DNA of 21,682 bases from Bacteroidales bacterium UBA1217 (GTDB lineage Bacteria > Bacteroidota > Bacteroidia > Bacteroidales > P3). Positions within the stretch are counted from its first letter, which is position 1. Every line of letters begins with the position of its first letter. The notes under the pieces were generated by a model. That model searched no databases, was not told where the DNA came from, and was given only the letters and a program-made list of their open reading frames with translations. The translations under genes and the position numbers were made by a program. The DNA lies in the NCBI GenBank assembly GCA_002309335.1, contig DBXH01000047.1:1-21682 (forward strand), given 5' to 3'. This document shows positions 1-7,174 of this stretch, piece by piece.

Positions 1-14
1 ATCAAGAACCTTAA

Positions 15-731
15 ATCAATGAATACCGTAAGAATCAAGGCGTTGGGTTATTTGACAAGGAGAACACCCTTCAGGAATTACTCGAAAACGGCAATCCGTT
101 GCCCAAGTTGAAGGAAATCATAGACTTTGAGCAATTCCGAAGTATCCTTGAGCCTGTATTTGAGAATGCGGGGAAGAAGAGCAACGCAGGGCGCAAGCCG
201 TTCGATCCAGTGTTCATGTTCAAGGTGCTGTTCCTGCAGAGACTTTACGGGATGAGCGATGCACAGATAGAGTACCATATCAAGGACAACGTGGAGATAT
301 GCAACAAGACCAAGCTTATCCGCAACTACACCGTGTGTTCCGCCAGCCGTCACGACTCCAAGGAGACGGAGCGCGTACTGACAGAGCCGCCCAAGGAGGC
401 CCACGGAGAACCGGCGTGGCTCGACGCAGGATATGCTGGGATGGAGGATGTGGTGAGAGCAAAACACATGACACCGATAATCTGCGAGAAAGGCAAGAGA
501 GGCCATCCCCTGACGGACGAACAGAAGGAAAGCAACCGGCAGAAGTCGAAGGTGCGCAGCCGTGTGGAGCACGTCTTTGGATTTATGGAACAGACAATGG
601 GAGGTTTGGTGTTCCGAGGAGTGGGAATGATGAGGGCAAAAGCCAACATTGCATTGACAAACCTCGTCTACAACATGTGCCGACTGGTACAAATCAATAA
701 ATACCAACCAAATTTAATCGCAATACAATAA
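15..731 (+). pseudogene. IS5-family transposase remnant with internal deletion
   Basis: The reading frame matches an IS5-type DDE transposase. The N-terminal part resembles the DUF772 domain (GRKPFDPVFMFKVLFLQRLY, MSDAQIEYHIKDN). The C-terminal part keeps the second Asp (AWLDAGYAG) and the catalytic Glu (RVEHVFGFME), followed by a typical C-terminal tail. Between the KDN codons at 282-290 and the KLIRNYTV block just after, about 100 residues normally present are missing, including the segment with the first catalytic Asp (usually D-A-T-x-V). The reading frame is preserved. Family-like sequence (GLFDKENTLQELL) runs upstream of the first usable start, a TTG at 99, back to a stop at 12-14. The only codons there are non-standard starts such as ATC at 15, so the start also seems lost. 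The product cannot be catalytic. The left end of the element lies outside the window or is eroded, and I found no convincing terminal inverted repeats. Confidence 0.85.
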
Positions 732-784
732 GCAGAATATCAGTCAATTACCCCCCCACCTCGCAAAAATATGGTAAATAATTC

Positions 785-815
785 ATTGTCAAATGGAAAA
801 ATAGTCGTATCTTTG
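785..815 (+). promoter_or_regulatory. Bacteroidota-type promoter for candidate small RNA
   Basis: The -7 box TATCTTTG lies at 808-815, and a -33-like ATTG lies at 785-788 with a 19-base spacer. This is the primary sigma factor pattern of Bacteroidota (TTTG, about 19 bases, TAnnTTTG). Predicted transcription start is near 821. No gene starts for a further 250 bases, which is why the downstream segment is proposed as an RNA. Confidence 0.7.
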
Positions 816-820
816 CACCT

Positions 821-975
821 GTAAACCGAATGTCAAACAACGGTCATCTGACAGATTAATGGGTTCTGTCTGATTGGATGGCTGAAAAGAATAAAAATAG
901 AACCCACCAATAAACCACTAATCCTAATTCGGGACAGACAAAATGCAAAAAAATTTGTCCGTCCCGATTTTTTTT
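821..975 (+). ncRNA. Candidate small RNA, unknown family
   Basis: About 155 bases are framed by a good promoter (785-815) and a strong intrinsic terminator (929-975), with no convincing reading frame inside. Two perfect stems can form but exclude each other because they share bases 865-867: GACAGA (850-855) with TCTGTC (865-870), and TGGGTTCT (860-867) with AGAACCCA (899-906). The terminator hairpin closes the 3' end. That organisation (own promoter, rearrangeable 5' structure, U-tract end) is typical of a free-standing trans-acting RNA. Alternatively it could be an attenuating leader for the small lipoprotein gene at 1069. I do not recognise a known family; it lacks tmRNA, RNase P and SRP RNA signatures. 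Confidence 0.5.
929..975 (+). terminator. Intrinsic terminator
   Basis: Stem arms at 929-942 and 954-967 pair over 14 positions with a single A-C mismatch (936/960). An 11-base A-rich loop separates them, and eight T follow directly at 968-975. It ends the candidate small RNA and would also shield the lipoprotein gene from upstream transcription. Confidence 0.85.
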
Positions 976-1068
976 CGTTATTTTGCTTTTTGTGAGAGGA
1001 GTGTTTTCGTGCCGAAAAAACGTTATATCTAATTTTAATTGAAATAATTACAATAAAAATAGGGAATT

Positions 1069-1266
1069 ATGAAAAAGGCTTTACGTATAGTGATGGCGCT
1101 GGTAATGGTGATTGGATTGGTGGGAGTTTGCGGTAGTGTGACCTCGTGCAAATCTTCGAACGAGACGATGTATTCGTCGAAGAAGAAAACCGCCAAGAAG
1201 ATAAACCGCAACTACAAGGTTCGCGGCAACAACCAGCGCAACAGTTCGACCTATCATTCGTATTGA
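1069..1266 (+). CDS. Small lysine-rich lipoprotein, hypothetical
   Basis: A 65-residue protein with a lipoprotein signal: MKK start, hydrophobic core at residues 6-22, then a lipobox-like SVTSC with the acceptor Cys at residue 27. The mature part is only about 39 residues, strongly basic (SKKKTAKK, residues 37-44), and rich in Asn, Ser and Tyr at the C-terminus. After diacylglyceryl transfer (Lgt is encoded at 19916) it should sit in a membrane facing the periplasm or outside. Two Ser follow Cys+1 Lys, and there is no clear acidic surface-export signal. No enzymatic domain fits in this length. The start has no Shine-Dalgarno sequence but an A-rich upstream stretch, as is usual here. It ends 18 bases before the thioredoxin-like gene, so the two are probably co-transcribed. 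Function unknown. Confidence 0.75.
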   Translation: MKKALRIVMALVMVIGLVGVCGSVTSCKSSNETMYSSKKKTAKKINRNYKVRGNNQRNSSTYHSY

Positions 1267-1284
1267 TTTCCACAGCAATACGCG

Positions 1285-2187
1285 ATGACGAGGAAAGCGG
1301 CTGTCTTTGCGCTTTTATTGTTGACGGCATACGCGGCAGCGGCACAGCTGTTCCGCGTTAGTGTCAATGCTCCCGCCCAGATGGGCAGGGATTTCTCTCT
1401 TTTGGTTTATGACGGCGATATGACGCCGCGCATTTTGAAGCCCAAAGGCAAAAAGGGCTTGGTCATCACCGGGGCGGTGAAGGGTGCGGTATATGCCGAG
1501 TTGAGGCATCCCAAAGTGGCTATGCCGCTGCCGTTCTTTATCGAAAACACCGATATATCAATATCATATAAGAGTGACAACCCCGAAACATCGCCCATCA
1601 CCGGCTCGCGCATCAACAGCGAGCTGCGCTATCAACTGGAATTGAGTGAAGGCGACAACAGCAGCCTGGCTGAATACGTTCGAAAGAATCCGGCATCGCC
1701 GATTGCACCCTATATCGTCGACCGCTACATTTCGCCGTCGGCCGACTATGAAACCGTATCAGCGCTCTACAAACTGCTTGAAGGCGAGGCGGTAAAAGCC
1801 TATCACTATCGTCAGCTCGGGCAGCGGCTTAAGAACCTCGAAGCCCTAGCCGATGGCAAACGGATGCCCGACTTTGCCTTTACCGACCTGAAAGGGAACA
1901 CCCTTCACCTCGACTCAATCCTGGTCGACGGCTGCCATAATATCATCGTGGTGGGCGCCACCTACTGCCGCCAATGCAAGAATATTGAAAAAGAGCTTTA
2001 TAATTCCTTCCCGCTTGTGCATCCCGTAGTGATTGACATAGACCAACTGAAGGAAGGCTGGGACGCTCCGTTCCTGAAACAGCTGGAGATAGATCATATC
2101 CCCTACCTCATCCTGCTCGACAACAAGCGGCGGATTGTGGAACGCGACTTGCGGATTTGGCAACTCCAACGTATACTACAGAACTGA
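1285..2187 (+). CDS. Exported thioredoxin-fold protein (DUF4369/TlpA-like)
   Basis: A 300-residue protein. Residues 1-20 form a signal peptide (MTRKAAVFALLLLTAYAAAAQ). Residues 21 to about 110 form a beta-rich region similar to the DUF4369 domain that precedes many Bacteroidota thioredoxin-like proteins. A helical linker follows, and residues 190-300 form a thioredoxin/AhpC-TSA fold. The redox motif is CRQC (Cys228 and Cys231) in GATYCRQCKN, and the cis-proline is in DHIPYLILLDN. The protein probably acts in the periplasm as a thiol-disulfide oxidoreductase. CRQC differs from the WCPPC of the classic TlpA/ResA group and lacks the preceding Trp, so substrate and direction of electron flow cannot be inferred. 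It lies 18 bases behind the small lipoprotein gene and 43 bases before manA. Confidence 0.8.
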   Translation: MTRKAAVFALLLLTAYAAAAQLFRVSVNAPAQMGRDFSLLVYDGDMTPRILKPKGKKGLVITGAVKGAVYAELRHPKVAMPLPFFIENTDISISYKSDNPETSPITGSRINSELRYQLELSEGDNSSLAEYVRKNPASPIAPYIVDRYISPSADYETVSALYKLLEGEAVKAYHYRQLGQRLKNLEALADGKRMPDFAFTDLKGNTLHLDSILVDGCHNIIVVGATYCRQCKNIEKELYNSFPLVHPVVIDIDQLKEGWDAPFLKQLEIDHIPYLILLDNKRRIVERDLRIWQLQRILQN

Positions 2188-2230
2188 TACTTTTTCAACC
2201 CTTTAATCTTTTTACCCTTTATAACCTCCT

Positions 2231-3322
2231 ATGGAAACAACATTATATCCGATGAAATTTATGCCGCTCTTTAAGAATAAGGTATGGGGCGGCAACAAGA
2301 TAAAAACGCTGGGTTTTGACTACGACCCGCTACCCAACTGCGGCGAGCTGTGGGCGTTGTCGGCGGTAAAGGACAACGAGTCGGTCGTCGCAAACGGATT
2401 TCTCGAAGGCAACACCCTCAACGAGGCGCTGGAAATATATATGGGCGAGCTGCTCGGCGAGAAGAATTACCAGCATTTCGGCAACGAGTTTCCGCTGCTA
2501 ATCAAGATTATAGATGCCAACGACCGACTGTCGATACAGGTGCATCCCGACAACGAGCTTGCCCGCCAGCGCGGTATGGAGAACGGCAAGACCGAGATGT
2601 GGTATATCATTGAAGCTGAAGAGGGTGCAGAGATTGTTGACGGTTTCGAGCAGCAAGTGCTGCGCGAAGAGTATGAGAAATTCCTTGAACTGGGTCGCCT
2701 TGAGGATATACTGCACATTGAGCACCCGCAGAACGGCGACGTGTTCTTCATTCCTGCCGGCCGTGTGCACGCTTTGGGCAAAGGACTGCTACTTGCCGAA
2801 ATACAGCAGTCGTCGGACACCACCTACCGCATCTACGACTACAACCGTCCCGACTCAAACGGCAAACTGCGCGAGCTGCATACCGCCGAAGCCCTCGACG
2901 CCATCAATTTCGCACCCACGAAAGACGGCAAGACCCACTACCGCTACTATCCCAACGACACCGTGCGCTTAGCGGAATGCCCCTATTTCACTACCAACCT
3001 CATCGCCCTCGACAAGCCGATGCGCAAGAATTTCGCACAGCTTGACTCGTTTGTCATATACCTCTGCACCGAAGGTATCGCGGCTGTGAAAGCGCTCGAC
3101 ACCATCTGCCCCATCCACGCTGGAGAATGCGTGCTGGTGCCTGCCGTAGCCGACACCGTGGAACTCTATTCCGAAGGACCGGCCAAACTGCTTGAGGTTT
3201 ATGTCGACCCCAAGCAATGGAACGAGGAGGGCGTGAACCACACTCTTGATTTCGACTGGACGGCGCAATTTATAGGTGAACGCAATCCCGAGGAATACCT
3301 CAACGAGAAACTAGACGAATAG
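2231..3322 (+). CDS. manA: Mannose-6-phosphate isomerase, class I
   Basis: Interconverts mannose 6-phosphate and fructose 6-phosphate in the cytoplasm, linking glycolysis with GDP-mannose and GDP-fucose synthesis. The 363-residue length suits the short class I enzymes. The zinc site is complete: Gln103 and His105 in SIQVHPDNE, Glu122 in KTEMWY, His180 in PAGRVHAL. The catalytic Arg is Arg200 in TTYRIYDYNR. The N-terminus (LYPMKF, then KVWGG at 17-21) matches the usual family start, which favours the ATG at 2231 over the in-frame ATG at 2252. The C-terminal cupin-like part (residues 240-330) is present. No clear terminator follows. The inverted repeat at 3407-3448 might serve, but its downstream T-tract is poor. 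Confidence 0.95.
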   Translation: METTLYPMKFMPLFKNKVWGGNKIKTLGFDYDPLPNCGELWALSAVKDNESVVANGFLEGNTLNEALEIYMGELLGEKNYQHFGNEFPLLIKIIDANDRLSIQVHPDNELARQRGMENGKTEMWYIIEAEEGAEIVDGFEQQVLREEYEKFLELGRLEDILHIEHPQNGDVFFIPAGRVHALGKGLLLAEIQQSSDTTYRIYDYNRPDSNGKLRELHTAEALDAINFAPTKDGKTHYRYYPNDTVRLAECPYFTTNLIALDKPMRKNFAQLDSFVIYLCTEGIAAVKALDTICPIHAGECVLVPAVADTVELYSEGPAKLLEVYVDPKQWNEEGVNHTLDFDWTAQFIGERNPEEYLNEKLDE

Positions 3323-3406
3323 ATGTGCGGCTGCGATCACTGCCATTGATTTTCAGTATCATTTCATACCAGTTTAGGATTCGTTTTTAACATTTCCAAC
3401 TCAAAT

Positions 3407-3448
3407 AAAGACGTTTTAGGGTTTTGTATTTTGCCGTAAAACGTCTTT
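3407..3448. repeat. Perfect 12-bp inverted repeat overlapping promoter
   Basis: AAAGACGTTTTA at 3407-3418 and TAAAACGTCTTT at 3437-3448 are exact reverse complements 30 bases apart centre to centre, about three helical turns. The right arm lies between the -33 and -7 boxes of the promoter at 3430-3460. Each arm is itself nearly palindromic around ACGT. This geometry fits an operator bound by a dimer or pair of dimers at about -54 and -24. The alternative is a terminator for manA, but the following bases are TTGTATAA rather than a T-tract. Confidence 0.6.
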
Positions 3449-3460
3449 TGTATAATTTTG
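3430..3460 (+). promoter_or_regulatory. Promoter of the efflux/two-component operon
   Basis: An exact -33 TTTG (3430-3433), a 19-base spacer and an exact -7 TAATTTTG (3453-3460) make this the best promoter match in the window. Predicted start of transcription is near 3466, leaving a leader of about 30 bases before the ATG at 3497. Confidence 0.8.
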
Positions 3461-3496
3461 CACACTTGTATTATATGAAACAATCCTAATAAGAAA

Positions 3497-4957
3497 ATGA
3501 AAACCAGAATTATACTCGCATTTTTTCTCATCCTGTCACCCTTCGAATTGCATGCGCAGCAGGTGCTGACGCTCGAACAATGCCGTGAAAAAGCATTGGA
3601 GTCCAACAAAGGACTGAAAATGTCTGAGGAGAAGAAAGTTGAGACGGAAAACCTGCAAAAAGTGGCCTTGTGGCAGATGCTGCCGAAAATAGGAGCAACA
3701 GGAGGATACACCTGGATGGAGAAAAATATCAACCTGCTGAGCGAGGAGCAGAAAGACCGCATCAACAATATGGGTACCACGGTGCAGAACAACCTCGACC
3801 AATCCATCCGCGAAGAGACCGCCAACCTCCCGATAGGAGGAGAATTTATCGGCGACCTGCTCACCAACATACTCAACAACACTGACTTGAGCTCGTCGCT
3901 CAACAACATTGGACACGACATCACCCAAGGACTTGAAACCAACACCCACAACACCACATTCGGCGTGGTGACACTCACTCAACCCATATATCTTGGCGGA
4001 AAGCTTTTGGCTCTCTACAAAACAGCGTCGCTCCTGAACCACTTGTCAGGCATTGAATACGACAAGAAAAAAGAGGAGACCCTCATCGCCGTAGACGAAG
4101 CCTACTGGCAGGTGTTGAGCGTGAAGCACAAGAAAGAGCTGGCCGAGAAATACGCCGCGCTGCTCGACACGCTGAACCACAACGTCGAGGAACTGGTGGC
4201 AGCAGAGATGGCCACCAAGGGCGACCTGGCCAAAGTGCGTGTAAAATACAACGAAGCGCAAATGTCGCTGACCAAAGCCACCAACGGCCTTGCACTTGCC
4301 AAGATGCTGCTTGCGCAACGCTGCGGGATGCCACTCGACAGCGACTTCGATATTTCGGAATCAATTCCTACCCTAGCGTTGACCCAGAACCAAGATATCG
4401 ATATGGAAGAGGTGTGGCAGAACCGTCGCGAGATGCAGATGCTGCGCATCAGCGACAGCATTTCGCGGCAGGGTGTCCGCATAGCCGCATCGTCGCTCAA
4501 ACCTAACATTGCCTTCACCGGCGGCTACCTCTTCTCCAACCCCAACTTGTTCAACGGATTCCAAAACGAATGGGGCGGCACCTTTATGGCAGGTGTGGCG
4601 GTCAATGTGCCGATACTCCACCCTGGCGGCATTTATTCGGTCAAAGCCGCCAAAGCCAAGCGCCGCGAGATATCCTACCAAATCGAGGAAGCCCAGGAGA
4701 TGATTGAACTGCAAGTAAACAAGATAAAGTATGAACTTGAGCTCGCATACAAAAAGATAGATCAGGCACAGAGCAACCTTGTACAAGCAGAGGAGAACCT
4801 GCGGCTGGCCGACGAGAGTTTCAAAGCAGGTATGTGCAGCAGCAGCGACCTGATGGCTGCACAAACCGCATGGGTATCAGCCAAAAGCGATGTGCTTGAC
4901 GCGGAAATAGAAATAGAGATGAACTCGGTTTATCTTAAACAAGCAATTGGAAAATAA
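3497..4957 (+). CDS. TolC-family outer membrane efflux channel
   Basis: A 486-residue outer membrane factor. Residues 1-21 form a signal peptide ending in HAQ. The mature start VLTLEQCREKALESNKGLKM is the typical first helix of the OEP domain. The second half repeats it (helices near 190-300 and 400-486, with AEENLRLADESFKAGMCSSS before the end). TLTQPIYLGGKL and VNVPILHPGG are the two beta-barrel strand regions. Residues 75-150 carry an extra Asn/Leu-rich stretch compared with short TolC homologues. The protein should trimerise in the outer membrane and form the exit duct for the adaptor and permeases encoded next. First gene of the operon; the adaptor gene starts 15 bases after its stop. 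Confidence 0.9.
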   Translation: MKTRIILAFFLILSPFELHAQQVLTLEQCREKALESNKGLKMSEEKKVETENLQKVALWQMLPKIGATGGYTWMEKNINLLSEEQKDRINNMGTTVQNNLDQSIREETANLPIGGEFIGDLLTNILNNTDLSSSLNNIGHDITQGLETNTHNTTFGVVTLTQPIYLGGKLLALYKTASLLNHLSGIEYDKKKEETLIAVDEAYWQVLSVKHKKELAEKYAALLDTLNHNVEELVAAEMATKGDLAKVRVKYNEAQMSLTKATNGLALAKMLLAQRCGMPLDSDFDISESIPTLALTQNQDIDMEEVWQNRREMQMLRISDSISRQGVRIAASSLKPNIAFTGGYLFSNPNLFNGFQNEWGGTFMAGVAVNVPILHPGGIYSVKAAKAKRREISYQIEEAQEMIELQVNKIKYELELAYKKIDQAQSNLVQAEENLRLADESFKAGMCSSSDLMAAQTAWVSAKSDVLDAEIEIEMNSVYLKQAIGK

Positions 4958-4972
4958 AACAACACAATAAAA

Positions 4973-5956
4973 ATGAAAGAGAATAACAAGACATTGATTG
5001 CAGGCCTTTTGGCCATAATCAGCGCTGTGGCTATAGTAGCCCTTGTTGGTCTTTTTGCCATACATCCCCAAAAAGAGATGCTACTTGGCGAAGCCGACGC
5101 CACCGAATACCGTGTCTCAAATATGGTGCCTGGCCACATAGACCAAATATTTGTGAGCGAAGGCGATATTGTACGTGCCGGCGACACCCTTGCCCACATA
5201 GGCAGCCGCCAGGTCGATGCCAAGATGATCCAGGCAAAAGCCGCACGCAGCGCCGCCAGCGCCCAAAGCCGCAAGGCAAAGGGAGGAGCCCGCGACCAGC
5301 AGGTGCAGATGGCCTATCAGGTGTGGCAAAAAGCCCAAGCCGCCGAAGCCGTCTACAAGAAATCGTATGACAGAGTCAAAGGACTGTACGAAAAAGGTGT
5401 GGTTTCGGCTCAGCAATATGACGAAGTTGACGCAAAATACAAGGCCGCACAAGCCGACTGCGCTGCCGCCGAACAGCAATACCTGATGGCAAAAGAAGGT
5501 GCCCAAAGCGAAGACATTGACGCAGCGGCAGCACTCGTGAACCGTGCCGGCGGTGCCGTTGCCGAAGTACAAAGTTATCTCGACGACAGTTATCTTATTG
5601 CTCCTTGCGACGGCGAAGTGGTTGAAATGTACGTCAAAATGGGCGACCTTGTGGGTACTGGAGCCCCAGTGGTTTCAATACTGGACAGGAGCGACAACTG
5701 GTTTAATTTCAGCATCCGCGAAGACCTGCTTAAAGACATAAAAACAGGTCAGGAGGTCAAAGTGCGCATTCCTGCCCTCGGCGACAATACCTATCCCTGC
5801 ACAGTTCGCAACGTGAAAGTTATGGCCAGTTACGCCACCTGGCGCGCCACCAAGACACTCGGTCAGTACGATGTCAAGAGTTTCGACGTGAAAGTCGTAC
5901 CACAGGAGGAGATAGAAGGTCTGCGTCCAGGAATGACAGCAATACTGACCAAATAA
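4973..5956 (+). CDS. HlyD-family periplasmic adaptor
   Basis: A 327-residue membrane fusion protein. One N-terminal membrane anchor spans residues 7-28. The first half of the lipoyl-like domain follows (GHIDQIFVSEGDIVRAGDTL, about 45-68), then a long Ala/Gln/Lys-rich coiled-coil hairpin (70-190). The second lipoyl half is IAPCDGEVVEMYVKMGDLVG (about 205-225), followed by a beta-barrel domain up to GLRPGMTAILTK. The architecture resembles YbhG/YhiI adaptors of ABC-2 exporters more than RND adaptors. It should bridge the TolC-like channel and the two inner-membrane permeases. Its gene lies 15 bases after the channel gene and 27 bases before the first permease gene. Confidence 0.9.
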   Translation: MKENNKTLIAGLLAIISAVAIVALVGLFAIHPQKEMLLGEADATEYRVSNMVPGHIDQIFVSEGDIVRAGDTLAHIGSRQVDAKMIQAKAARSAASAQSRKAKGGARDQQVQMAYQVWQKAQAAEAVYKKSYDRVKGLYEKGVVSAQQYDEVDAKYKAAQADCAAAEQQYLMAKEGAQSEDIDAAAALVNRAGGAVAEVQSYLDDSYLIAPCDGEVVEMYVKMGDLVGTGAPVVSILDRSDNWFNFSIREDLLKDIKTGQEVKVRIPALGDNTYPCTVRNVKVMASYATWRATKTLGQYDVKSFDVKVVPQEEIEGLRPGMTAILTK

Positions 5957-5983
5957 TAATGTAACTCTAGTATATAGGCGACT

Positions 5984-7174
5984 ATGAAGCAAAGTGTTCT
6001 CAGAGTACTCTACCGCGAGTTGCGACGCATCTGGCTCAACCCCCGTTATTTCATAATAATGACGCTGGGCATTGCGTTCACCTTTGTCTTCTTTTCCACC
6101 ATCACAAAAGAGGGACAACCCAAACGCCTGTCGGTGGCCGTAGTTGATATGGACGGATCCTATCTGTCGCGGCGCATCTGTCACGAAATAAACGCCACGC
6201 CTGGTGTCAAGGTGGCAGCCGTATACAACAACCACACCGAGGCGCGCAAGGCTATGCAACGCGGCGATATTTTTGCCTTCTACGAGATTCCCAAAGGCAC
6301 CTACAACGACCTGCTGCAGTTCCGCTCGCCCCACTTTGTGCTCTATGTCAATTCCGCCTATATGCTTGCCGGAACGTTAAGCTACAAGCAGTTGGCGACG
6401 ATGGGAATGCTTGCTACAGGTGCCGTGCAACGCGAAGTGTACCGTAAGAAAGGCTACAACGACGAGCAGATAATGGGTCTTATCCAACCCATTGAATACG
6501 ACACGAGAAACATCGGCAACCCGTGGATAAATTACGGCAACTATCTGATGACCACCCTAATTCCAGCAGTTATCGCCTTTCTAGTACTGATGCATACGGC
6601 CTATGTGATCGCCCGCGAACGACAAGAGAAGACTGTAAAAAGTTGGTTGCGGCGCGCTGGCAACAACACTCTTTATGCATTGATAGGCAAGATGATACCC
6701 TATACCGTATGGTACACGCTACTCTGTCTTTTAGCCAACCTGATAATGTTCGGACCGATGGGGTTCCCGCTCGAAGGCAGTTGGATGCTGTTGGTTGTCA
6801 GCAGTATATTGCTTATATTCGCTGCCCAATGCGCTGGATGCTTTATTGCCTGCGCCATTCCCGATCCGCCACTAACTATGGGTATTAGCGCCCTATATAG
6901 CGCTATGAGTTTCTCTCTCAGCGGTTTCTCATTTCCCGTCGAGAGTATGCCCCGTTTCTTTTACAGTTTCTCATGGCTCTACCCCATCCGTCACTACTTC
7001 CGTAATTTTAGCGATATAGCCATTTACGGCAATGGTTTCAGCATTTGCTGGCCACGTTTATGCGCTTTGATGGCATTTGGAATACTGCTGATATTAGGAG
7101 CCTACCTGCTCCATTGGCAGCAAATGCGCGAGAAACGGCTTTCTGTCCAACATGTTAAAACCGATGTACTATGA
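5984..7174 (+). CDS. ABC-2 type transporter permease (first)
   Basis: A 396-residue inner membrane protein of the ABC2_membrane_3 type. TM1 is at about 21-39, a soluble periplasmic domain fills 42-185 (starting RLSVAVVDMDGSYLSRR), and five TM segments follow at about 190-210, 235-257, 266-290, 296-315 and 358-377. The conserved motif ESMPRF (320-325) in SFPVESMPRFFYSFSWLYP recurs in the second permease, so the two genes are paralogues. Such permeases normally work with a cytoplasmic ATPase as in YbhFSR; none is encoded here. The stop codon overlaps the next start (ATGA), which indicates translational coupling and a heterodimeric channel. Substrate unknown. Confidence 0.88.
   Translation: MKQSVLRVLYRELRRIWLNPRYFIIMTLGIAFTFVFFSTITKEGQPKRLSVAVVDMDGSYLSRRICHEINATPGVKVAAVYNNHTEARKAMQRGDIFAFYEIPKGTYNDLLQFRSPHFVLYVNSAYMLAGTLSYKQLATMGMLATGAVQREVYRKKGYNDEQIMGLIQPIEYDTRNIGNPWINYGNYLMTTLIPAVIAFLVLMHTAYVIARERQEKTVKSWLRRAGNNTLYALIGKMIPYTVWYTLLCLLANLIMFGPMGFPLEGSWMLLVVSSILLIFAAQCAGCFIACAIPDPPLTMGISALYSAMSFSLSGFSFPVESMPRFFYSFSWLYPIRHYFRNFSDIAIYGNGFSICWPRLCALMAFGILLILGAYLLHWQQMREKRLSVQHVKTDVL

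Noticed and set aside
78..707. Long minus-strand open frame opposite the transposase
   Set aside because: It is the antisense shadow of a clearly recognisable transposase frame; its translation shows no family pattern, and no promoter was found.
821..975. tmRNA, RNase P RNA or SRP RNA
   Set aside because: Too short or lacking the conserved core sequences of each family.
3407..3448. Confident terminator for manA
   Set aside because: The stem is perfect but an 18-base loop and no T-tract follow; the overlap with an exact promoter makes an operator at least as likely.
5675..6334. 219-residue minus-strand frame spanning the adaptor/permease junction
   Set aside because: It overlaps two convincing genes and shows no recognisable domain.
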